Origin: Flavobacteriales bacterium
Lineage (GTDB): Bacteria; Bacteroidota; Bacteroidia; Flavobacteriales; BACL11
Length of the DNA stretch: 27,734 nucleotides
Direction: 5' to 3'
NCBI GenBank assembly: GCA_018664745.1
Contig: JABJNS010000028.1
Coordinates: forward strand, 1-27,734
Of the stretch, positions 1 to 8,161 are shown piece by piece. A program made the translations under genes and the position numbers. Each line of letters opens with the position of its first letter. Within the stretch, counting starts at the first letter, position 1. The notes below the pieces were generated by a model. The model was not told where the DNA came from. It saw nothing but the letters and a program-made list of their open reading frames with translations, and did no database searches.

Positions 1-615
1 CAACACAGATGGATAAAAGCAGGATTTAATATTCTCATCACGCCCTACTCCACCCCTTATTATAAGGACTCCCTTATGCCAGTGGGTAATTTAAGAGAAA
101 ACAAAAAAGGAGCAGAAAGAGCAAATGCAATAGTCTTTAGTAAAACCCCTAGCAATAGTAATCCTACTGAAAAGAAAGGAATGGTAAAGAAACTAAATCT
201 TTTTGCACATCAAAAAGCATATTTTTCACATATAAACTATGGCACTTGTAAATGCATCAGCACAAATAAGGAATTTATTCCTGATGAGCAGCAAAGCATC
301 ACCTTGGTAAGTGGTATTGCTAACCCTAATCCTTTAGTTGATTATTTGCAAGCTGCAGGACACAAAGTGAAACACCTAAAGTTTGCTGATCATCACAATT
401 ATACTAATAATGATATTGCTAATATCTTAAAGAAATACAATCAGGACAGTAGTACAAAAAAACTTATCTTAACCACCGAAAAAGACGCTACAAAATTAAG
501 AGTTTTTGAGGGTGAATTTGGCACAGCAAATCTGTACTATCTTCCCATAAGTATTGAATTTGAGGGAAAAGAAAAGTTTGAAAAACAAATATTAAATTAT
601 GTTGCAAAAAATTAA
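1..615 (+). CDS. lpxK: Tetraacyldisaccharide 4'-kinase, C-terminal part (5' end outside window)
   Basis: LpxK phosphorylates the 4' position of the lipid A disaccharide precursor at the inner membrane, a late step of the Raetz pathway. The reading frame is open from base 1, so the N-terminal part with the P-loop is missing; about 204 residues remain of a usual 330-350. Family signatures visible are a segment ending in LMPVGNLRE followed by GAERANAIVFSKTP, matching the LPxGxLRE...RAdiiivTK region of LpxK, and a C-terminal stretch with HHNYT and LTTEKDATKL, matching the conserved D-H-x-(F/Y) and TEKDaxKL segments. The ATG at 76 is internal, not a start. The 3' end overlaps the next gene by 17 bases, so the two are probably co-transcribed. 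A second lipid A gene (lpxH-type) lies 3.6 kb downstream in the same run. Confidence 0.93.
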   Translation, partial: QHRWIKAGFNILITPYSTPYYKDSLMPVGNLRENKKGAERANAIVFSKTPSNSNPTEKKGMVKKLNLFAHQKAYFSHINYGTCKCISTNKEFIPDEQQSITLVSGIANPNPLVDYLQAAGHKVKHLKFADHHNYTNNDIANILKKYNQDSSTKKLILTTEKDATKLRVFEGEFGTANLYYLPISIEFEGKEKFEKQILNYVAKN

Positions 616-1408
616 AGAATCAGCTGAATTCTTACAAAATAAAACAAACCACAACCCTGAAGTTGGTATCATTTTAGGAACTGGCCTTGGTGGATTAGTA
701 AACGAAATAGAGATTGAACATTCTATTTCTTATGAGGATATTCCTAACTTTCCGCTATCCACAGTTGAAGGACATACAGGAAGATTAATTTTCGGAAAAC
801 TTGGAGGAAAACAAGTAGTGGCCATGCAAGGTCGTTTTCATTTTTATGAAGGATACAGCATGGAAAAAGTTACTTTCCCAGTACGAGTAATGAAGTTACT
901 TGGTATCAAAAATTTAATTGTATCTAATGCTAGTGGTGGAATTAATCCTAATTATGAAATAGGAGATTTAATGATATTGAGCGATCATATTAACCTAATT
1001 CCTAATCCGTTAATAGGACATAATATTGCAGAACTAGGCCCAAGGTTCCCTGATATGAGTGAACCGTATTGCCCTATCCTAATTACTAAGGCTGAAGCAG
1101 TAGCAAAAGTGAATAATCTTCCTGTACAAAAAGGAGTGTATATTGCTTTAACTGGTCCTACTTTGGAAACTCCAGCCGAATACAAATACATGCGTATTAT
1201 TGGTGGTGATACTGTGGGAATGTCCACCGCACCTGAAGTAATTGTTGCTCGCCATATGGATATTCCTTGTTTTGCCATGTCCGTAATTACTGACCTTGGT
1301 GTACCTGGTAAAATTAAAAAGGTAACTCATGCTGAAATACAAGCAGTTTCAGAAGTGGCAGAGCCGAAACTCACTCTAATTATTAAAGAATTAATTGCAT
1401 CAATATAA
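599..1408 (+). CDS. punA: Purine nucleoside phosphorylase (trimeric, PNP/MTAP family)
   Basis: Catalyses phosphorolysis of purine (deoxy)nucleosides to the free base and (deoxy)ribose-1-phosphate in cytoplasmic purine salvage. The 269-residue length fits the trimeric class. Visible motifs are GIILGTGLGGL (about 23-33), GHTGR (58-62), QGRFHFYEGY (77-86, phosphate/ribose site), SNASGG (109-114), GPTLETPAE (186-194, with the purine-binding Glu190) and VGMSTAPEVIVARH (206-219). The segment SVITDLG (228-234) carries Asp232 where classical PNPs have Asn (human Asn243), the residue that reads the 6-position of the base; see findings. The start lies inside the end of lpxK, and the stop overlaps the next start by one base (TAATG). 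Confidence 0.95.
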   Translation: MLQKIKESAEFLQNKTNHNPEVGIILGTGLGGLVNEIEIEHSISYEDIPNFPLSTVEGHTGRLIFGKLGGKQVVAMQGRFHFYEGYSMEKVTFPVRVMKLLGIKNLIVSNASGGINPNYEIGDLMILSDHINLIPNPLIGHNIAELGPRFPDMSEPYCPILITKAEAVAKVNNLPVQKGVYIALTGPTLETPAEYKYMRIIGGDTVGMSTAPEVIVARHMDIPCFAMSVITDLGVPGKIKKVTHAEIQAVSEVAEPKLTLIIKELIASI

Positions 1409-2745
1409 TGAAAAATTTAATTTTATCTTTAAGCATACTACTTACCCTAAGTAGCAATGCACAGCAAACTGCAACACTACTTTATAACTGGCAGGACACT
1501 TCACTTGTAGGCTCATGGACATATGACAACACCTACAATGAATGCTGGGGAATGGTAGTTAATGATAGAGAAATTGCCATTATCGGCTCCACTGCAGGTA
1601 CGCACTTTTTTGATGTTACTGACCCTGTAAACAGCACAGAAGTAGCTTTTATTGCTGGGGCTTACACAGGTGGTGGAGTAATCCATAGAGATTACCATGA
1701 TTTTGACGGATACTTATATGTAGTGTGTGATGAAGGAAGTTCATCAACTTTACAAATTATTGATGTTAGTACTTTACCTGATTCAGTAACGACAGTATAT
1801 GATTCTAATAATCTATTTACAAAATCACATAATATTTATATTGATACTGCAACAGCAAAACTATACGCTTGTGCATCTAATACCGCAATGGATGTTTATG
1901 ATTTACACACACCAACTAATCCTACTTTAATTTATTCTTATACTGGAGCAGTCGGCCATGTGCATGATGCCTTTGTAAGAAATGATACAGCATTCCTTAA
2001 TTGTGGAAATGAAGGACTCAGAGTATTCGATTTTTCTATGGTAAATACAATGGGTGATCAGCCAGTACAGTTAGCAACATTCACCTCTTATCCTGATGCT
2101 GGATATAACCATTCAGGATGGCTAAATGATGACGGAACAGTTTATATTATGCAAGATGAAAATCATGGATATGATGTAAAAATACTTGATGTTGCTGACC
2201 TAACAAATATATCGGTTTTAGCAACTTTCAATTCTGGTGTTGATCCACAATCAATGGCACATAACGGAATTATAAAAGGGGATTTAGCCTACATTCCTTA
2301 TTACCATGATGGCTTAAGGGTTTTTGATATTTCTGACCCAAGCAACCCTGTTCAAACTTGGGAATATGATACTTATGCACCAAACAGCCATGATTCCTTT
2401 AAAGGAGCTTGGGGAATATATCCTTATTTACCTTCAGGAAATATTATTGTTTCTGATATGCAAACAGGGCTTTATATTTTTGATTGCAGCTCAAGCACTT
2501 CAATTATTGAAAATACATTAAGTAATAATATCTTTCCTAATCCTGCAAAAACACAATTTATAATTTCTAATAGCAATGCTGAAAGTATAACGCTATACAA
2601 TACTTTAGGAATGAAAGTGTACGAGCAAAAATTAACTAAAAATCAAAATACAATTTACAGAGGAAATTTGAGCAATGGTTTGTACTTTTACACCTTGATA
2701 AAAGAAGGAAAAAGAACTGAATCAGGAAAAGTAATTTTTGAATAA
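1408..2745 (+). CDS. Choice-of-anchor B (LVIVD-repeat) protein with T9SS sorting domain
   Basis: A 445-residue predicted secreted protein. A signal peptide covers about residues 1-18 (hydrophobic core LILSLSILLTLSS, then NAQQ). The body has LVIVD-like blades such as GLRVFDFS, GLRVFDISDPSNP and VKILDVADLTN, with the His/Asp-rich segments typical of the choice-of-anchor B family (YHDFDGYLYVVCDEG, HVHDAF, NHSGW, AHNGIIKGDLAY). The last 75 residues form a type A T9SS sorting domain: FPNPAKTQF, then ITLYNTLGMKVYE and a final SNGLYFYTLIKEGK...KVIF pattern. It is therefore expected to cross the outer membrane through the T9SS encoded in this window and be released or anchored at the surface. The molecular function of the family is unknown. 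It overlaps punA by one base and ends 4 bases before the preferred gatB start, an odd place for a surface protein. Confidence 0.88.
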   Translation: MKNLILSLSILLTLSSNAQQTATLLYNWQDTSLVGSWTYDNTYNECWGMVVNDREIAIIGSTAGTHFFDVTDPVNSTEVAFIAGAYTGGGVIHRDYHDFDGYLYVVCDEGSSSTLQIIDVSTLPDSVTTVYDSNNLFTKSHNIYIDTATAKLYACASNTAMDVYDLHTPTNPTLIYSYTGAVGHVHDAFVRNDTAFLNCGNEGLRVFDFSMVNTMGDQPVQLATFTSYPDAGYNHSGWLNDDGTVYIMQDENHGYDVKILDVADLTNISVLATFNSGVDPQSMAHNGIIKGDLAYIPYYHDGLRVFDISDPSNPVQTWEYDTYAPNSHDSFKGAWGIYPYLPSGNIIVSDMQTGLYIFDCSSSTSIIENTLSNNIFPNPAKTQFIISNSNAESITLYNTLGMKVYEQKLTKNQNTIYRGNLSNGLYFYTLIKEGKRTESGKVIFE

Positions 2746-2749
2746 ACAA

Positions 2750-4198
2750 ATGAGTGCAAGAGATAAATATGAAGTAGTAATCGGACTAGAAGTTCACGCA
2801 CAACTACTTACAAAAACAAAAGCTTATTCTTCTGATGAGAATATTTATGGTGCTGTACCCAACACTAAAACATCAGTAATTTCTCTTGGTCACCCAGGCA
2901 CATTACCTAAAAGCAATACTAATGTAATTGAATATGCAGTAAAGCTTGGTATAGCAGTTGGCTCTGATATAAGAGAAAGAAATGAATATGCTCGTAAAAA
3001 TTATTTCTATGCTGATTTACCAAAAGGATATCAAATAACACAAGATACAACTCCTATTTGTAATGGAGGAGCTATCCAAATAAAAGATAAAGATGGCAAT
3101 CCTAAAAATATAAAAATTACAAGGATTCATATGGAGGAAGATGCAGGAAAATCAATCCATGATTTAGACCCTTTCAATACTTTAGTGGATTTAAATAGAG
3201 CAGGTGTACCTTTAGTTGAACTAGTATCAGAACCTGACATTCGTTCCTCAGAGGAAGCATACCAATACATAACGGAAGTAAGGAAATTAGTTCGCTACTT
3301 AGACATCTGTGACGGAAACATGGAAGAAGGTTCTTTAAGATGTGATGCCAATGTTTCAGTAATGCTAAAAGGTGCAAAAGAATTCGGAACAAAAGTGGAG
3401 GTTAAGAATATGAATTCAAGCAGAAATGTTATGCGTGCCATTGAATTTGAAATTGACAGACAAATAGAATTATTAGAAACTGGAGGAGAGATTAGCCATG
3501 AAACAAGAAGTTTTAATGCTGCTAACAACTCAACTATCTCCATGAGACATAAGGAAGAGGCAAATGATTATCGCTACTTCCCAGAACCAGATTTACAACC
3601 AGTAATTGTTACAAAAGAATACATTAATAAGGTAAGAAAAACCTTACCTCCTTTGCCTAATGAACTCTTTTTAATTTTTACAAAAGAATATAATTTATCC
3701 GAGTATGATGCCAACATATTAACTGATGAAAAAGGCATTGCACTTTACTTTAACGCATTGTGCAAATACACAAAAAACTACAAATCAGCAGCCAACTTTG
3801 TTAACGGGAGTGTGAAATCCTACCTAAACGAAAAGGCAGTACACATAAATGATTTCGCAATCACTCCTGAAAGACTAGCAACACTTATAGCTATTGTTGA
3901 TGACGGAAAGGTTAGTAATACTGTAGCGACTTCAAAGATATTTCCTACAATGTTAGAAAGCAAAAAAACTGCTGAAGAAATTGCAACTGAAAATAACTGG
4001 GTGCAAGAAAGTGATAGTGATGCGCTTGGGAGTTACATTACTCAAGCAATAGCTAAATACCCTGAGAAAGTAGCTGAATACAAAGGAGGTAAAAAAGGGT
4101 TGATTGGCCTATTCATGGGGGAAGTAATGAAACTATCAAAAGGACAAGCTGACCCAAAATTGGCAAACCAATTACTAAGAACTGAATTAGAAAAATAA
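2750..4198 (+). CDS. gatB: Aspartyl/glutamyl-tRNA(Asn/Gln) amidotransferase subunit B
   Basis: GatB binds misacylated Glu-tRNA(Gln) or Asp-tRNA(Asn) and activates the acyl group; ammonia comes from GatA. About 482 residues, the family's normal size. The N-terminus YEVVIGLEVHAQL, then SLGHPGTLP, ARKNYFYADLPKGYQIT, RIHMEEDAGKSIHD, DLNRAGVPLVELVSEPD, EGSLRCDANVS and NDYRYFPEPDL are classic GatB blocks, followed by the C-terminal YqeY-like helical domain (about 330-480). I chose the ATG at 2750; an in-frame TTG at 2738 would overlap the preceding gene and adds only four residues. GatA and GatC are not in the window. The stop is 2 bases before the next start. Confidence 0.97.
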   Translation: MSARDKYEVVIGLEVHAQLLTKTKAYSSDENIYGAVPNTKTSVISLGHPGTLPKSNTNVIEYAVKLGIAVGSDIRERNEYARKNYFYADLPKGYQITQDTTPICNGGAIQIKDKDGNPKNIKITRIHMEEDAGKSIHDLDPFNTLVDLNRAGVPLVELVSEPDIRSSEEAYQYITEVRKLVRYLDICDGNMEEGSLRCDANVSVMLKGAKEFGTKVEVKNMNSSRNVMRAIEFEIDRQIELLETGGEISHETRSFNAANNSTISMRHKEEANDYRYFPEPDLQPVIVTKEYINKVRKTLPPLPNELFLIFTKEYNLSEYDANILTDEKGIALYFNALCKYTKNYKSAANFVNGSVKSYLNEKAVHINDFAITPERLATLIAIVDDGKVSNTVATSKIFPTMLESKKTAEEIATENNWVQESDSDALGSYITQAIAKYPEKVAEYKGGKKGLIGLFMGEVMKLSKGQADPKLANQLLRTELEK

Positions 4199-4200
4199 TT

Positions 4201-4944
4201 TTGATAAAAGACAAAATATATTTCGCATCAGATTTTCATTTAGGAACTCCTAACTTACAGGAGAGTCATAAGAGAGAAAAGCATATTGTTCAGTGGCTTA
4301 CTAATATTGAGAAAGATGCAAAAGCCATCTATTTAGTAGGTGATATCTTTGATTTTTGGTTTGAATATAAAACAGTAGTTCCTAAAGGATTTGTTAGACT
4401 ATTAGGAAAACTTGCGCAACTAACCGATAACGGTACACCCGTACATCTATTTGTCGGGAATCATGACCTATGGATGAAGGACTACCTTGAAAAAGAAGTT
4501 GGCGTTACAATTCATCATAGAAACATAATCATTGAAGAAGATGATAAAAAACTATTCATAGGACATGGAGATGGACTTGGAAATGGAGATTACCTTTATA
4601 AATTTTTAAGAAAGATATTTACATCAAAAGTTTGCCAATGGGCTTTCGCTCGTTTGCATCCTAACTTGGCACTTACAATAGCACATACCTGGAGCAGAGG
4701 TAGCCGAAAAAGTGGAGAAGAAGCTAACTTCATAAGTAATGAAAAAGAGATTCTTTTCGGATACTGCCAGCAGCAACAAACGCTTAAGCCAGTTGATTAT
4801 TATGTTTTCGGACACAGACATCTTCCATTAGAATTAAAGGTAGATAGTAGAGCTAAATACATCAATACTGGCGATTGGCTCTCACACTATACCTATGCTA
4901 TACTTCAAGAAGGAAACCTTAAGTTAAAAACCTATAACAAATAA
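4201..4944 (+). CDS. lpxH: UDP-2,3-diacylglucosamine diphosphatase (LpxH-type metallophosphoesterase)
   Basis: Calcineurin-like phosphoesterase of 247 residues, predicted to hydrolyse UDP-2,3-diacylglucosamine to lipid X and UMP at the inner membrane in lipid A synthesis. Metal-binding motifs are all present: DFH (11-13), GDIFDFW (47-53), GNHD (86-89), GHGDG (121-125) and GHRH (204-207). The segment FARLHPNLALTIAHTWS (149-165) resembles the substrate-binding insertion of LpxH. The start is a TTG at 4201: the first metal motif begins ten codons later, no ATG lies near, and the upstream reading frame runs into gatB. It is the last gene of the + strand run and is followed by a strong bidirectional hairpin terminator. 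With lpxK at the left edge this makes two lipid A genes in one run. Confidence 0.9.
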   Translation: MIKDKIYFASDFHLGTPNLQESHKREKHIVQWLTNIEKDAKAIYLVGDIFDFWFEYKTVVPKGFVRLLGKLAQLTDNGTPVHLFVGNHDLWMKDYLEKEVGVTIHHRNIIIEEDDKKLFIGHGDGLGNGDYLYKFLRKIFTSKVCQWAFARLHPNLALTIAHTWSRGSRKSGEEANFISNEKEILFGYCQQQQTLKPVDYYVFGHRHLPLELKVDSRAKYINTGDWLSHYTYAILQEGNLKLKTYNK

Positions 4945-4945
4945 A

Positions 4946-4975
4946 AAAGCCATCATTTCTGATGGCTTTCTTTTT
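4946..4975. terminator. Bidirectional intrinsic terminator between lpxH and the metalloprotease gene
   Basis: A perfect 9-bp inverted repeat, AAAGCCATC / GATGGCTTT, with a 6-base loop (4955-4960). It is followed by CTTTTT on the + strand and by a run of six T on the - strand. It lies 2 bases after the lpxH stop and 16 bases before the stop of the convergent protease gene, so it can serve both. Confidence 0.9.
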
Positions 4976-4990
4976 ATATCTATTAAATTC

Positions 4991-7900
4991 TTACTTATTA
5001 AGAATTAACTTCTCTGTTTTAATAGCATTACCATTAGAAACTACCTTAACAAAGTAGATTCCTGTTTCAAGAATAGATAAATCAATATCCTCTATTCTAT
5101 GGTAATCACTTACTATTTCACCATCAAACAAGTGCATAACTTCAGCACCTAAAATATTTACTAATTTAACCTCAACTTCCATTTCAGCTAAATTTTCAAG
5201 CTCAACTACTGCTATTCCACTAGTTGGATTAGGGTATATTGATAATCTAGATAAACTTTTAGTTGATAAATGCAAAGTAGATTCTTCACCAATTTGAATA
5301 TTATCTAAATAGAAATTATTTGCAGTACCATTAGTTACATATTCAATTTTGAATTTGATATTATCATTCTTTAATTGAGATTTGGTCATTACTGTATCAT
5401 TCCATTCACTAGATTCTGGACGGAAATTGTTGACATAAAGACCTGCATTAGCAACTTGAATATTACTTAAAGAACCTAAAGCTCTCCATACCTCACCACA
5501 ATCATCAGAATAATAAACATTCAATTCATTTACAGGAAAGGTATTTATTGAAGCTCCAGAATACGAAAACTTAATAGCAGGACTAGTTAATGCGCTTAAA
5601 TCATAGGCTACTGAGATTAATTCATCAGTCCCTAAAGATAAATTATCTTTATCAATCTTTAATCCTGCTGAACCACTAACAGCTACACCATTTACCCATT
5701 CCCATGAAGAATTTTCAATTGCATTAAAACTCCATTCTCCTTCTGGAGCACCTTTAGTTATCTGCCAATCAACAGTTAATTCATTAGCATCTTCAAAATC
5801 ATAAGCATAACTTCCTACAGCATTTGAAGATGAGGCAGGAGAGATAGTAATCACATTTTCTTTTACAGTTGTTGACACACAGGAATTAGCATAATAAGCA
5901 ATATAAGTTGTTCGTTCTGCCACACCCCTATAGAAAAGAGTATCTATATAGTAGCCATTATATGACGGGTAATTAAATTGTGCATGATAAGTTCTAATTG
6001 TATCAACACTACCAATAATAGTTTGAATACTCCATGTACTATCAGCAGTATTAAACATTAATGATTCAGAGTATGACAGTGAAGTAGAGCTAGGATTAAT
6101 AGAGATAGTAATCATTGTATCCATATTAAAATGAGCAAAATAAACTCTAATTGAATCAGAAGCTAAAACTCCATCAACACTCCAAGAAGAATCAGCCCCG
6201 TCTAGCCATGCAGAATCAGCAGCAGACAAATATGTGCTATCAATAAATGTTAATATATTCAAGACAGTTGTATCATAATAAAAATTATAATCAATAATTG
6301 TATCTAAGGAACCAACATGAAGGTCGGTATTCCAAACACTATCTGCACCACCTATTAATAACAGATCCTGAGCAGAAAGGCTATTACCATCAATATGAAT
6401 CCAAATACTATCAGTCCCACCTGTCACTACAGAATCAGGGAAAGAAGTAGAGTTATCATAGTTAATATATACAGTTATTGGATTAATAGCTGAATCTGCA
6501 ACTAAAGTATCAATGTGTGATGCATCTAAAATACTATCAGTAGTAAGTTGATTTTTTACCCAAATAGAATTAATACTATAACCATCATCATCAAGATGTA
6601 GATTAATGTTTGAAGCATTCATTGCTAATAATTCAGCTTCTGTTCCTTGTACGTTTAAGATTTCAACAATTGAATCATAAGAAGTTGCATTTACTAAATC
6701 CAAATCAGATAAACGAGCAGCTCTTGATTCCGTTATTTCATCATATTCAATAGTAAGTAACACATCATAACTACCCTCAGATGCATAAGTATGAACAACT
6801 GAATTAGCATTTAAATCATCTGTATTACCATCACCAAAATCCCAAGTAAGAGAACTAACAGTTCCTGCCGGAAATTGTGTTTTATTACCTTTTAATACAA
6901 TATTCTCACCTAAACAAAAAGAGTACTTTCCAGTAGCACTTGCAAAGTCTGAATTTTGATTACAGATTGGCGATACGTAACCATCAGCAACACCTGTTAA
7001 AGCAATATTATCAGCTGACCACATATATTCTCTAAAACCTATTCCTGTTGTATTAGTCTCTGCATCATATTCTCCATCTAAAGTTTCATTCATTACACCT
7101 ACTTGACCTGCAGAAAACATGGTGACATAATTATCATTAGTATAATCCATGTAATTCATATACATTTCTCCTGCAGGGTTTAAAGAGTCAGCCACACAGC
7201 CATCATCAGTTCCAACATGATAAGGGAAGGTTGCTGGAGAAGGAAATGGTCCTGGATTTTCGCCTGCACCATTTGAATATTTATGTGTTGGAGTATCTTT
7301 AACCCCATCATCTCCACATTCTGCATCCCCCCAAACATGTCTTAAACCAAGCCAATGTCCTGCCTCATGTGTTAAAGTTGTTGAATTTACATCAGACATC
7401 TCTCCTGCTTTCAACACCACTCCATCAGTTGACATAGAACCAGACCAAGGAAATTGAGCAAAACCTAACAATTCACCTCCTTCTTGATCTGCAAATTTTT
7501 TCAAAGTCCAAATATTAAAATATTGATATGAATTCCAGTAACTTAAACCTTTAACAGCATTCCTGTTTTCTGGCTGATTAGTTAGTTCCGATTGCACTCT
7601 TAAAATTCCTGTTGTATGGTTTCCACTAGGATCAATCTTAGCTAAGCGAAATTCAATATTTGCTACACCAACTACAGAAGCAAAGATATCAGGCGTTAAA
7701 GGATATCCGTTTGATTGATTTAAAAACTTATCTGATTGACCATTTATATTTTTATTTAAAGCGTCTATTGCTCCTTGAATAGCGGCATCAGATAAATTTT
7801 CTGAACCTAAATCATGAATAACATGAACTACAACAGGAATAATTTTCTTACCACCTTCAACTTTAAGGTGTTTCATTTTGCTTAAAGCAGATTTACAATC

Positions 7901-8065
7901 AGCTTCCAACTCAGTATTTAAAGATTCTAATCCTTTAAAGAAAGCTGGATATTTTTGTTTTTGATCTTCAAATGAACCTTCATAAGTACCACACTTTCCT
8001 TGAGAAAAAACCATAGTTGAAGCCAAGAACATTCCAACAAAAAGAGGTAAAAATTTATTTTTCAT
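4991..8065 (-). CDS. Secreted M43-type zinc metalloprotease with PKD domain, 50-residue repeats and T9SS sorting domain
   Basis: A 1024-residue exported protease. A signal peptide covers residues 1-22 (ends VFSQ). The catalytic domain (about 70-345) has the extended zinc motif HEAGHWLGLRH at 233-243 (HExxHxxGxxH), and MNYMDY at 303-308 fits the metzincin Met-turn, as in the M43 (pappalysin/cytophagalysin) family. A PKD-like domain follows at about 395-445 (WDFGDGNTDD, then HTYASEGSYDV). Residues 500-700 hold tandem repeats with an ADSxW core at an exact 50-residue spacing; see findings. Residues 755-928 look like a jelly-roll/MAM-like domain (DFEDANELTVDW ... NFYLDNIQIGEE). Residues 942-1024 are a type A T9SS sorting domain (LSIYPNPTSG, VNILGAEV, LETGIYFVKVVSNG). 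It is probably released or surface-bound through PorU/PorV and may digest external protein. It has its own promoter and a shared terminator. Confidence 0.9.
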   Translation of the reverse strand: MKNKFLPLFVGMFLASTMVFSQGKCGTYEGSFEDQKQKYPAFFKGLESLNTELEADCKSALSKMKHLKVEGGKKIIPVVVHVIHDLGSENLSDAAIQGAIDALNKNINGQSDKFLNQSNGYPLTPDIFASVVGVANIEFRLAKIDPSGNHTTGILRVQSELTNQPENRNAVKGLSYWNSYQYFNIWTLKKFADQEGGELLGFAQFPWSGSMSTDGVVLKAGEMSDVNSTTLTHEAGHWLGLRHVWGDAECGDDGVKDTPTHKYSNGAGENPGPFPSPATFPYHVGTDDGCVADSLNPAGEMYMNYMDYTNDNYVTMFSAGQVGVMNETLDGEYDAETNTTGIGFREYMWSADNIALTGVADGYVSPICNQNSDFASATGKYSFCLGENIVLKGNKTQFPAGTVSSLTWDFGDGNTDDLNANSVVHTYASEGSYDVLLTIEYDEITESRAARLSDLDLVNATSYDSIVEILNVQGTEAELLAMNASNINLHLDDDGYSINSIWVKNQLTTDSILDASHIDTLVADSAINPITVYINYDNSTSFPDSVVTGGTDSIWIHIDGNSLSAQDLLLIGGADSVWNTDLHVGSLDTIIDYNFYYDTTVLNILTFIDSTYLSAADSAWLDGADSSWSVDGVLASDSIRVYFAHFNMDTMITISINPSSTSLSYSESLMFNTADSTWSIQTIIGSVDTIRTYHAQFNYPSYNGYYIDTLFYRGVAERTTYIAYYANSCVSTTVKENVITISPASSSNAVGSYAYDFEDANELTVDWQITKGAPEGEWSFNAIENSSWEWVNGVAVSGSAGLKIDKDNLSLGTDELISVAYDLSALTSPAIKFSYSGASINTFPVNELNVYYSDDCGEVWRALGSLSNIQVANAGLYVNNFRPESSEWNDTVMTKSQLKNDNIKFKIEYVTNGTANNFYLDNIQIGEESTLHLSTKSLSRLSIYPNPTSGIAVVELENLAEMEVEVKLVNILGAEVMHLFDGEIVSDYHRIEDIDLSILETGIYFVKVVSNGNAIKTEKLILNK

Positions 8066-8098
8066 ATCTAAATTAATTATATTATAAAATTAAGGATA

Positions 8099-8128
8099 CA
8101 AATATAGTGTTTCTACTTTAAAAGACAA
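8099..8128 (-). promoter_or_regulatory. Bacteroidota-type promoter of the metalloprotease gene
   Basis: On the - strand TTG (8126-8128), 19 bases, then TATATTTG (8099-8106). This fits the Flavobacterium-type consensus TTG-N17-23-TAnnTTTG. It lies 33 bases before the protease start codon, in the 96-base gap after lipA. It is the best match to the full consensus in the window. Confidence 0.75.
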
Positions 8129-8161
8129 TAAAATTAGAAGAAGAATAAAACTCACTAATTA

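Noticed and set aside
985..1342. Reverse-strand open frames of 64-97 codons within punA
   Set aside because: They lie opposite a well-conserved gene, have no family signature and no promoter; antisense shadows.
2738..2749. In-frame TTG start giving gatB four extra residues
   Set aside because: It lies inside the upstream gene, and the ATG at 2750 gives the usual short N-terminus before YEVVIGLEVH.
4991..8065. Idea that the protease repeats reflect DNA-level tandem duplication
   Set aside because: The repeats are visible only at protein level; the bases around the three ADSxW sites differ too much for a recent duplication.
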